Assembly (NCBI GenBank): GCA_946222285.1 | Contig: CAMIIP010000004.1 | Location: 62,001 to 126,000, forward strand | Source of the DNA: an uncultured Rothia sp. | GTDB lineage: Bacteria > Actinomycetota > Actinomycetes > Actinomycetales > Micrococcaceae | Reading direction: 5' to 3' | Length of the DNA stretch: 64,000 nt | Position numbers and translations under genes: made by a program | Notes under the pieces: model-generated | Told to the model about the DNA's origin: nothing | The model's database searches: none | Seen by the model: only the letters and a program-made list of their open reading frames with translations | In this document: positions 57,125 through 64,000 of the stretch, one piece after another | How the letters are laid out: each line of letters opens with the position of its first letter | Position numbering within the stretch: the stretch's first letter is position 1

Positions 57125-58363
57125 TTACAGATTATCAAGGGCTGAAAGAGCTTCTATGATTCCATGACGCCAGCATGCGTAATCGTGCCCGCCACAATAA
57201 ATTCTGGAAGTGTGATTGACATTTTGAGCAGAAAGAATTTCCTCAAATGCCAGATTCCAGCTCATAAGGTAGCCTTCATATTTACCGACTTCGTGGAAGA
57301 TCTCAATACCGGATGGAAACGGGTCGGTGAGCCAGTTTTGAAGAATCTGCCCTTCCTGTTCTCCTTTTGCGCCATCGAACCACCAAAACGCTCCTGATTG
57401 AACGATGGCCTTAGAAATAGAACGAGGAATTTTTCGGACCACTTGAGAGGCTGCTAATCCTCCTAAAGATCCTCCGGCAATAATGCATCGTTCTGCGGGT
57501 GGGATCTCGAATTTAGTGCGTGCCCACGGTAGACCTATCGATACGAGCCAATCAGCTAGATAGTTTTGGTCTCCGAGGAAGTGATTTCGGGTTAGTGATG
57601 CGGTGGGTTCAATCAGCATGAGCGCGGTGGAGCTCGTGGGAGAATGTTTCGTCATTGCTGAATCTAAAACTGGCCATAGAGGGTACTCCTCAACATAGGT
57701 TTGCCCGTCGCACACGATGAGTAGTGTATCTACCTGAGCTGGTTGATAGAGCCAGATCTGTACCTTATCGAAGGCATTTAGACCCGGTAGCAAAGTTTGC
57801 TGAGGGAGCAGATTAGAGCCGATTATGTTAAAGCTGAGCGAAGAAGAAGGTTCTAAAACTTGGCGAGTAGCTAAACATTTTGAACGATCTTCGATGCTCA
57901 TCTGTAAAGGGCGAAGCGGCTGTGTTCTGCTGAAGAAATCTTTCCATTCTCTCCTTGTGCTGAGACTGGATAACTCCTGATAGGTGGTGCGGATAAAACC
58001 TATGGTTGCGCGTATATCGGTTTCCAGGAGAAAGCGTCCATAGTGGAAATGCTGATTCTGAAGGTGAAGGGTGCTGAGGGTAAAGGGAGTCAAATCGGTC
58101 TTGTTCATATGAGTTAGCGTGTCAATGACGACGACAATTTTTTCTGAGGGTGTTTTTTGAGGGAAGAAAACCGTCATTGCTTGTAATCCGGGGTGATCTG
58201 AAGATTCTACGAAGAAGCCACCGTCCTTCTGAAATGGAGCGGCCAGAAAGGTATGTAATCTTTTACCTGATTCATCGTCTCTGATGGGTGGGGGCGGAAC
58301 GAATTTACCTTCTTCAATAGCGTCGAAATCAAGCTGAAATTCTTGAATGTGCCCCTCGGTCAT
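57125..58363 (-). CDS. Fes-like enterochelin/siderophore esterase
   Basis: Hydrolyses the ester backbone of catecholate siderophores inside the cell to release iron. The 412-residue protein has no signal peptide. An N-terminal domain (about 1-190) precedes an alpha/beta hydrolase of the Fes/IroD type: nucleophile Ser in IAGGSLGGLAA, and a catalytic His in GGHDYACWRHGI near the C-terminus. It diverges from fepDGCB across 78-100 bp that contain an IdeR-type operator, so iron probably controls both. Start ATG 58363; a weak AGAAG lies upstream. Confidence 0.82.
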   Translation of the reverse strand: MTEGHIQEFQLDFDAIEEGKFVPPPPIRDDESGKRLHTFLAAPFQKDGGFFVESSDHPGLQAMTVFFPQKTPSEKIVVVIDTLTHMNKTDLTPFTLSTLHLQNQHFHYGRFLLETDIRATIGFIRTTYQELSSLSTRREWKDFFSRTQPLRPLQMSIEDRSKCLATRQVLEPSSSLSFNIIGSNLLPQQTLLPGLNAFDKVQIWLYQPAQVDTLLIVCDGQTYVEEYPLWPVLDSAMTKHSPTSSTALMLIEPTASLTRNHFLGDQNYLADWLVSIGLPWARTKFEIPPAERCIIAGGSLGGLAASQVVRKIPRSISKAIVQSGAFWWFDGAKGEQEGQILQNWLTDPFPSGIEIFHEVGKYEGYLMSWNLAFEEILSAQNVNHTSRIYCGGHDYACWRHGIIEALSALDNL

Positions 58364-58421
58364 AAGGCGCTTCTGAAATATGGTGTTAGTGCCAGAAAGA
58401 ATGGTTCATCTCCTCTCTTAA

Positions 58422-58435
58422 TTAGGGTATCCTAA
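58422..58435. promoter_or_regulatory. DtxR/IdeR-type iron box between divergent siderophore genes
   Basis: TTAGGGTATCCTAA is an inverted repeat matching 12 of 14 positions of the core TTAGGCTAACCTAA of the DtxR/IdeR consensus. It lies 59 bp upstream of the esterase start and a few bases before the fepD frame, so bound repressor could block both promoters when iron is plentiful. Confidence 0.75.
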
Positions 58436-58462
58436 ATATTTGTGTTGCTTGCCCTAAGGAAA

Positions 58463-59530
58463 ATGATTGAAGTAGGTAGAGTGCAGAAAATACCACCGAC
58501 AACAAAGCTGGGAGTTCCGGCTATATTCCGTCTTGTAGGATTACGACGGTCTGCAATCCTCGTATCTTGTGCGCTCATGCTTCTGATTTGTGTGGGTCTT
58601 TCTCTAGCAATCGGTTCATCCAACATTCCTCTTAGCCAGGTTATTCATTACCTGCAATATCCAGATGGCTCCAACGACAGTTATATCGTCAATGAAGTGC
58701 GAATGAACCGTACCGTTCTCGGGATTCTCGTGGGGGCATCACTCGCTGTTGCCGGCGCAGTAATGCAGAGTATCACCCGTAATCCACTGGCAGATCCTGG
58801 ACTTCTTGGAGTAAATTCTGGAGCCTCATTGGCTATAGTGCTCGGAGCAACCATCGGTCTAGATACATCTACCGGTTCACAAATCATCCTTGCTTTTTTG
58901 GGAGCTTTACTCGCAAGCCTGGTTGTCTATGCCATAGGAAATATGGGAAGGAACGGGGGCTCTCCTTTGCGTTTGGTTCTGGCGGGCATCGCTTTTTCTA
59001 CAGCTAGTGGCGGAATCATTGGCGCGCTTCTGATTATTAATCCCCGGGTCTTTGACACCTTTCGATTCTGGGATGTTGGGGCTCTTACAAGAACCGAGAT
59101 TTCTCTCTGGAGCCTCATTATTCCGATGGCTTTAGGGTTCATCGTGATCGGCTTTATCATCTCGGCCCTATCTTCTCTGGATCTGGGAGATGAGATGGCT
59201 ATAGCACTGGGAACAAAAGTTGCACGTACTCGTCTACTGGCATTAATTTCGTTGACTCTTTTGTGTGCTACTGCAACAGCTGCAGCCGGTCCTATCAGTT
59301 TTGTAGGGCTAATGATTCCATATTTTGCCGGTATTATCATCGGAAAAAATAGGGGATGGATCATCCTTACCTGCGCTCTCTTAGGTCCAATTCTTATGCT
59401 GAGTGCCGACGTATTAGGTCGCATCATCATCCGGCCTACCGAGATGCAAGTAGGGCTTCTAACAGCTTTTGTAGGATCACCGGTTCTACTCTTTTTGGTG
59501 TTGAGAATGAGAGGGCTGAACGCCTCATGA
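58463..59530 (+). CDS. fepD: Siderophore ABC transporter permease (FepD-like, FecCD family)
   Basis: The 355-residue integral membrane protein has about nine or ten helices. RMNRTVLGILVGASLAVAG, RNPLADPGLLGVNSGASLA and AAAGPISFVGLMIPYFAG are the FecCD motifs. ATG 58463 after AAGGA is chosen; GTG 58442 is an alternative that would lie next to the iron box. It overlaps the second permease by ATGA. Confidence 0.92.
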   Translation: MIEVGRVQKIPPTTKLGVPAIFRLVGLRRSAILVSCALMLLICVGLSLAIGSSNIPLSQVIHYLQYPDGSNDSYIVNEVRMNRTVLGILVGASLAVAGAVMQSITRNPLADPGLLGVNSGASLAIVLGATIGLDTSTGSQIILAFLGALLASLVVYAIGNMGRNGGSPLRLVLAGIAFSTASGGIIGALLIINPRVFDTFRFWDVGALTRTEISLWSLIIPMALGFIVIGFIISALSSLDLGDEMAIALGTKVARTRLLALISLTLLCATATAAAGPISFVGLMIPYFAGIIIGKNRGWIILTCALLGPILMLSADVLGRIIIRPTEMQVGLLTAFVGSPVLLFLVLRMRGLNAS

Positions 59531-60606
59531 ACTCTTTTTCCTCTGCACAAAACAAAAAAATAAAACCCTCACATACCCTGTGGTTACGAGCTGGCTCTTA
59601 CAGCCTTCTGCTGGGACGCCGTCCGAGTATATTAACCGCTGTCTTGGCAATTGCGGTGATTGTCTTGGGCATTTATGGTCTAGGAATTGGTGGATCATCA
59701 ATAGGACATAGAGAAGTCTTCGACGTTATGACCGGTGCTGGCAAACGAGGGCATCAATTCATCATTTTTGAATGGAGAATTCCAAGAACCCTTGCCGCAA
59801 TTACCGTGGGCATAGCTTTGGGTGTATCTGGGAGTATCTTTCAAACTATCACGCAAAACCCGCTCGGAAGCCCCGATCTTATAGGTTTTACAGCCGGAGC
59901 ACAGACAGGAATTCTCGTAGCGATTATTTTTGTGGGAAATTCTCTTGCCACTATCACAGCATTTTCTTTAGTAGGAGGTATCCTCACTGGAGCTGTGATC
60001 TATTCGATATCAATTGTCAGAGGAGGCTTAGGCAAACTCAGACTTATCTTGAGCGGAATCGCAATCAGTTCAATGCTGGGATCTTTCAATCGTTGGCTTA
60101 TTATCCAAGCAGACTCAGATACCGCATATGGGGCGATGAAGTCGGTCACAGGAACCCTTGCAAAAGTTAGCTGGGAAGTGGCTCTACCGTGCATGGCGGG
60201 AATCGCCCTTGTTGTTAGTGCCACCCTATTTTTTAAAAAAACCCTCGATTTACTCTCCCTGGGTTCCGAGACCAGCATAACGCTGGGGGTAAATTCCAAT
60301 GTTTCGCAGGGGCTATTGGTGCTACTGGGAGTCTGTTTGGTGGCATTTTCAACAATTGTGGCAGGCCCTATTTCTTTTATCGCTCTTCTTGCTCCGCATA
60401 TTGCACGAAGTATCAGCGATACACCGAGAGCACCATTGCTGGTATCCGGTCTTGTGGGAGCTTTGTTGCTGACGAGTGCAGACCTCTTGAGCCAATCATT
60501 CTTTGAAAATCTTCCAGTCGGTATCGTCACAGCGGCCATCGGAGGTCTCTACTTTATCGGTTTACTCATCTCAGAGGCGAGAAAAAACAATGAACGCACG
60601 CTTTGA
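59527..60606 (+). CDS. fepG: Siderophore ABC transporter permease (FepG-like, FecCD family)
   Basis: The 359-residue partner permease has RIPRTLAAITVGIALGVSG, QNPLGSPDLIGFTAGAQTG and VAGPISFIALLAPHIARS. ATG 59527 overlaps the fepD stop (ATGA), showing translational coupling. It overlaps fepC by 17 bp. Confidence 0.92.
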   Translation: MNSFSSAQNKKIKPSHTLWLRAGSYSLLLGRRPSILTAVLAIAVIVLGIYGLGIGGSSIGHREVFDVMTGAGKRGHQFIIFEWRIPRTLAAITVGIALGVSGSIFQTITQNPLGSPDLIGFTAGAQTGILVAIIFVGNSLATITAFSLVGGILTGAVIYSISIVRGGLGKLRLILSGIAISSMLGSFNRWLIIQADSDTAYGAMKSVTGTLAKVSWEVALPCMAGIALVVSATLFFKKTLDLLSLGSETSITLGVNSNVSQGLLVLLGVCLVAFSTIVAGPISFIALLAPHIARSISDTPRAPLLVSGLVGALLLTSADLLSQSFFENLPVGIVTAAIGGLYFIGLLISEARKNNERTL

Positions 60607-61378
60607 ATTAAAAAACGCGACTTTAGGTTATGACCAGCGAATTATCTCTCAAAACCTTAATCTCAAAATTCCCGAGGGAGAATTTACAGTCATTGTTGGC
60701 GCAAATGCTTCAGGCAAATCGACCCTTCTGAAATCTTTAGCCAGAATCCTCAAACCGCTAGAAGGCGAAATTCTTCTGAACCAAGAGAATATACACCAAC
60801 TAAAAACTAAAGAGGTCGCCCGAGAAGTCGGATTTCTTTCCCAAAACGCGCTTGCCCCAGAGAAAATGCTGGTTCGTGACCTTGTAGCCCAGGGGCGTGC
60901 CCCTCATCAAAATATTCTGCGCCAATGGAATGCAGAAGACCATGAAGCAGTAGAAAAAGCACTGAAGTTAACAAAAACTCTAGAGCTGAGTAATAGATAC
61001 GTTGATGAACTTTCTGGTGGACAACGGCAACGAGTATGGATTGCGATGGCTTTAGCCCAAGATACCGAAACGATCCTCTTAGATGAGCCCACAACATTTC
61101 TTGACCTACGGCATCAAATAGAAATTTTGGAACTCTGCCAGAGACTACATCAAGAAGAAAACAGAACCATCGTGGCTGTTCTTCATGAGTTAAACCAAGC
61201 TGCACGCTACGCAACCCACCTTATCGCCATGAAACAGGGGGAAATCATTGCAGAAGGAACCGCTGAAAGCGTAGTGACAGAAAGCAAAATTGACAGAATT
61301 TTTGGTCTAAAAACCAAAATAATTCCAGATCCGGTATCTGGAAAACCGCTAGTGATTCCTTTAGAAATCAACGCCTAA
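60590..61378 (+). CDS. fepC: Siderophore ABC transporter ATPase (FepC-like)
   Basis: Energises ferric-siderophore import. The 262-residue ATPase has Walker A GANASGKST, Q-loop FLSQNA, signature ELSGGQRQRVWIAMALAQ, Walker B TILLDEPT and switch His in VLHELNQ. ATG 60590 lies within the end of fepG. The third gene of the fepDGCB transcript. Confidence 0.95.
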   Translation: MNARFELKNATLGYDQRIISQNLNLKIPEGEFTVIVGANASGKSTLLKSLARILKPLEGEILLNQENIHQLKTKEVAREVGFLSQNALAPEKMLVRDLVAQGRAPHQNILRQWNAEDHEAVEKALKLTKTLELSNRYVDELSGGQRQRVWIAMALAQDTETILLDEPTTFLDLRHQIEILELCQRLHQEENRTIVAVLHELNQAARYATHLIAMKQGEIIAEGTAESVVTESKIDRIFGLKTKIIPDPVSGKPLVIPLEINA

Positions 61379-61414
61379 AAACTTCTAACGGAATACCACC
61401 TATCTAAGGAAAAT

Positions 61415-62455
61415 ATGATGAAACATGTTTCTGGACAGCTACGCGCCTTTTTTGCGTTACTGGTAGTTGCTGCATTTGGATTAGTAGCAACAGGTTGTAC
61501 CTCAGCTAATAATCCTCAAGAATCTGATAAATCTGCAAGTTCATCTACAGAATCTCAGGGAGAATGGCCTAGAACGATTAGCACCGATGACGGTGAGCTA
61601 ACTCTTGATGCGCAGCCTAAAAGAATTGTTTCTACATCTACTACCTTGACCGGGTCTCTTCTGGCAGTAGGAGCACCCGTCGTGGCATCTGCAGCATCTG
61701 TGCCCAATGTTAAAGAGTTGAGTGATGATCAGGGCTTCTTTACTCAGTGGAGCGAAGCGGCAAAGGCCGCTGGGGTAGAAAAACTCTATGAAAATAGTTC
61801 GCCCAATATCGAAAAGGTTGCGGAGTACACTCCGGATCTTATTGTGGTTTCTAAGAACAGCGGTGACTCGGTGATGGATAGCGTTGACCAGCTTCGGAAA
61901 ATCGCTCCCGTTCTCGTTATCGATTATTCTGGTACTTCATGGCAAGACGTAACCACTAAAGTTGCTGAGGCAACAGGGTACGAAGCGAATGCAAAGAAAG
62001 TTCTCGCAGATTATTCTCAGCGAGTTAAAGAAACCAAAGAAAAGATTTCTGTTCCAGAAGGAACAACGTCAGCCTTTATTATCTTTGGCGACGGCTCGGG
62101 AGCTGCTGCTCTCACAGATAAAGCACCCCAGGTTCAGATTCTGACTTCCCTGGGCTTTAAGATGGCTGAAATCCCTGATTCTGTTAAAGGCGATACCTCT
62201 ATGGGGTCTAACAGAAAAGATATCATCAAACTATCGAATGAAAATGTCCAGAAGGGACTCATCGGAGATAACTGGGTTGTTGTGGCCGCAGACGATAAAG
62301 CGCGATCGGCGCTGAAAGATAATCAGGCGTTTACCACTTCACCCGCTGCGAAAGCTGGAAAAGTTTATACCACCCCGGGTGAGACTTTTAGAATCGATAG
62401 CTACTCAGCAAATCTAATGTTGGATTCGCTAGAGAAAACTTTCGCTAAGAAATAA
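61415..62455 (+). CDS. fepB: Ferric-siderophore binding lipoprotein (FepB-like)
   Basis: Captures ferric catecholate siderophore outside the membrane. The 346-residue protein has a signal peptide with lipobox VATGCT, a Ser-rich linker, then PKRIVSTSTTLTGSLLAVGA and YTPDLIVVSKNSGD, typical of the helical-backbone metal-receptor fold. The FepB-like subgroup is inferred from sequence character and from the neighbouring Fes-like esterase. ATGATG start after TAAGGA. It is the last gene of the operon. Confidence 0.9.
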   Translation: MMKHVSGQLRAFFALLVVAAFGLVATGCTSANNPQESDKSASSSTESQGEWPRTISTDDGELTLDAQPKRIVSTSTTLTGSLLAVGAPVVASAASVPNVKELSDDQGFFTQWSEAAKAAGVEKLYENSSPNIEKVAEYTPDLIVVSKNSGDSVMDSVDQLRKIAPVLVIDYSGTSWQDVTTKVAEATGYEANAKKVLADYSQRVKETKEKISVPEGTTSAFIIFGDGSGAAALTDKAPQVQILTSLGFKMAEIPDSVKGDTSMGSNRKDIIKLSNENVQKGLIGDNWVVVAADDKARSALKDNQAFTTSPAAKAGKVYTTPGETFRIDSYSANLMLDSLEKTFAKK

Positions 62456-62479
62456 TACTTTCTTCAGAGACTATGAGAA

Positions 62480-62520
62480 GATACGGAGTCAAAATATTTT
62501 GACCCCGTATCTTACTATTT
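62480..62520 (+). terminator. Intrinsic terminator of fepDGCB
   Basis: GATACGG (62480-62486) pairs with CCGTATC (62505-62511), with the self-complementary GTCAAAATATTTTGAC between them; TTACTATTTTT follows. Confidence 0.88.
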
Positions 62521-62530
62521 TTCGCAAAAT

Positions 62531-63163
62531 CTAGTGGCCAGAATAAGCCTTCAGGTTCTCAGACTGGAAGAGAATCTCTACTTGACCATCTGCCAACCGG
62601 TAGAACATACCCAGTACTGCGGTTTTATTTTCCTTGATCGCGTTGGCAATCAGATAAGACTGCTCCAAAATACGCGCGGAGGTTTGGCGCGTATGCTCGC
62701 GCACCATATCGTTCACGGTGGCGTTTTCGGGTAGCTCGGGCGAAATGACCGAGGGCAAAATCGGTTCAATGAGGTTACGAATATAACCACCGGGTAGCTG
62801 CCCTTGCTCAAGCGAAGTCTTCGCAGCCGTCACCGCGCCACACGAGTCGTGGCCGAGAACAACCACCAGAGGAGTACCCAACTCAACCACAGCGTACTCT
62901 AGTGAGCCCAAGACTGCAGATTCCACCACATGCCCGGCAGTGCGTACCACGAACATATCGCCTAAACCCTGGTCAAAAATAACCTCCGCGGCAAGGCGCG
63001 AATCGCCGCATCCAAAGAGGGTAGCGAAGGGGTGCTGACCCGATGCCAGATCAGCCCGCCGTTCGGCGTCCTGATTCGGATGCTTTACATCCCCGCTCAC
63101 AAAACGGGTGTTGCCCGCCAAAAGTTCTTCAAGAGCCTGGGCAGGAGTAAGGGGGGCAGTCAT
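62531..63163 (-). CDS. Beta-class carbonic anhydrase
   Basis: Interconverts CO2 and bicarbonate. Zinc ligands are Cys52 in FGCGDSR, His105 and Cys108 in GHDSCGA; Asp54 and Arg56 form the catalytic dyad. ATG 63163 is preceded by GGAG at good spacing; the frame is open to 63178. The 210-residue length is normal. No signal peptide, so cytoplasmic. A DUF4245 gene lies upstream on the same strand. Confidence 0.94.
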   Translation of the reverse strand: MTAPLTPAQALEELLAGNTRFVSGDVKHPNQDAERRADLASGQHPFATLFGCGDSRLAAEVIFDQGLGDMFVVRTAGHVVESAVLGSLEYAVVELGTPLVVVLGHDSCGAVTAAKTSLEQGQLPGGYIRNLIEPILPSVISPELPENATVNDMVREHTRQTSARILEQSYLIANAIKENKTAVLGMFYRLADGQVEILFQSENLKAYSGH

Positions 63164-63227
63164 GGGAATCTCCATCAAACAAAGTATTTTTTCTCATCCC
63201 CAGTATAGAACCCACCCAAGAATCTAC

Positions 63228-63893
63228 TTATTTGATACCGGAGGAGGCACTAGGCTCAGCGGTCATGGTGGGGTTCTTTGCATACTCGACGACGGCGCTC
63301 GCCAACTGCTCGAACTCCGCGGGCTCTGCTTCGCCTTTGAGGATAACGGTGGTTCCCTCAATTTCACCCACATATGAAGTGATGGTTTTGTCTTCGTTGG
63401 CGTTAGTGAGCGTGTGAATCTTCCATGGAGCGCCGGATATTTTTTTCTCGTCTGAGATCGGTGCATTTTCGATTTTGTTGGCTATCCAGGTGGGGTTAGT
63501 ACCTTTAGCCTGGGTGAGTTCAATGTAGTTTTGATTCGAAGTAACCATGCCGGTGTTCCAGAAGTTGATACCGTCTGCCTGCCCTGAATTCCAACGGGCA
63601 AAGTTGTAGGTCCAGCCCTCAAGTTCCGGTGCTGCTACAGGAAAGCCAGCTTCGGTACCGGCGTTATATGAGATGCCGTGTAGATCAACATCAGGATCAT
63701 AGTAATTTTTGGTGTTGGTGAGCTGAGGCATGAGCATGAGAAAAGGAATCAGCAGAGCAATCATTACAATCATAGAAATAATCATGTTTCGTGCGGGTGC
63801 GTTAATACGTGCCGCTTGCTTAGTAGTGATCTGCGGTTTCATGGTGTTTTCGCTACTGCTTTTTTCAGGGGAACTCTCTGGAATAATACTCAC
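63228..63893 (-). CDS. DUF4245 membrane-anchored protein
   Basis: A 221-residue protein with a cytoplasmic N-terminus (about 37 residues), one transmembrane helix (about 38-58) and an extracellular domain containing GFPVAAPELEGW and RWNSGQADGINFW, the conserved DUF4245 segments. Function is unknown; the family is found beside fumarase and carbonic anhydrase genes in actinobacteria. GTG 63893 has AGGGAG at good spacing; the longer frame to 63992 is unlikely. The 50-bp gap to carbonic anhydrase suggests co-transcription. Confidence 0.85.
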   Translation of the reverse strand: MSIIPESSPEKSSSENTMKPQITTKQAARINAPARNMIISMIVMIALLIPFLMLMPQLTNTKNYYDPDVDLHGISYNAGTEAGFPVAAPELEGWTYNFARWNSGQADGINFWNTGMVTSNQNYIELTQAKGTNPTWIANKIENAPISDEKKISGAPWKIHTLTNANEDKTITSYVGEIEGTTVILKGEAEPAEFEQLASAVVEYAKNPTMTAEPSASSGIK

Positions 63894-64000
63894 TCGTTTA
63901 TTCTCCCTGAGTCGCCATGAAAAATCTAAATAAGAGACTTCTTGAATAAAATTTAGTGTTAATACACATAAAGTGAGCCGTGCAGTCTGCAACTTACCGG

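Noticed and set aside
58927..59550. 207-codon ORF antisense to fepD
   Set aside because: It lies wholly inside a convincing FecCD permease gene, has low-complexity content and lacks a ribosome site.

Overview
The window reads as chromosomal DNA of a high-G+C Gram-positive (actinobacterium), most likely Micrococcaceae and close to Rothia. The evidence is several conserved actinobacterial neighbourhoods (perM-like/purN/purH; eno/ftsB/DUF501/ppx; manC/sdhCDAB; bmpA/ABC/cdd/deoA/add), a mycothiol-dependent detoxification gene (mca), Zur- and DtxR/IdeR-type operators and frequent GTG/TTG starts. The base composition looks only moderately GC-rich, which also fits Rothia. The genus is an inference; no 16S gene is present. 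I see no prophage, insertion sequence, CRISPR array or rRNA operon.

Layout. 1-3.8 kb: truncated SWIM/SNF2 helicase, orphan lipoprotein, small Phd/VapC-like toxin-antitoxin pair, short-chain dehydrogenase. 3.9-8.4 kb: PerM-like membrane protein and the last purine steps (purN, purH). 8.5-10.3 kb: membrane-anchored solute-binding/VWA fusion protein. 10.4-13.9 kb: an unusual pair of tiny coupled ORFs (one with a Cys-Asp run) ahead of glyA-folD, then a GntR regulator. 14-17.5 kb: trpS, a 2H phosphoesterase and a frameshifted AztD-like zinc lipoprotein behind a Zur box. 17.5-22.5 kb: manC and the succinate dehydrogenase operon. 22.6-34.7 kb: a frameshifted M20 amidohydrolase, then a nucleoside uptake and salvage block (BMP lipoprotein, ABC ATPase, two permeases, cdd, deoA, an acidic unknown protein, and adenosine deaminase broken by an in-frame stop). 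34.7-43.3 kb: mazG, argF, eno/ftsB/DUF501/ppx, a mycosin-like protease, ndh. 43.36 kb: a tRNA with a UAA anticodon but a short (class I) variable loop. 43.5-53.5 kb: HAD phosphatase, BI-1 protein, AI-2E transporter, frameshifted threonine dehydratase, greA, DUF4307, mca, hemolysin III, uppS, prepilin peptidase, Nudix. 53.7-57.1 kb: poxB and fumC. 57.1-62.5 kb: a siderophore utilisation locus (Fes-like esterase diverging from fepDGCB) around an IdeR-type box. 62.5-64 kb: beta-carbonic anhydrase and a DUF4245 protein.

Working together: purN, purH, glyA and folD are one-carbon and purine metabolism; BMP/ABC/cdd/deoA/add import and salvage nucleosides; sdhCDAB, fumC, ndh and poxB feed electrons into the respiratory chain; Zur- and IdeR-type sites put zinc and catecholate-iron uptake under metal control. 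Four genes (aztD-like, M20, add, ilvA) are disrupted. Three of the six lesions are +1 changes in six-base G/C runs, which could be sequencing error, phase variation or real decay. The most intriguing signals are the class I UAA tRNA and the Cys-Asp micro-ORF upstream of glyA.
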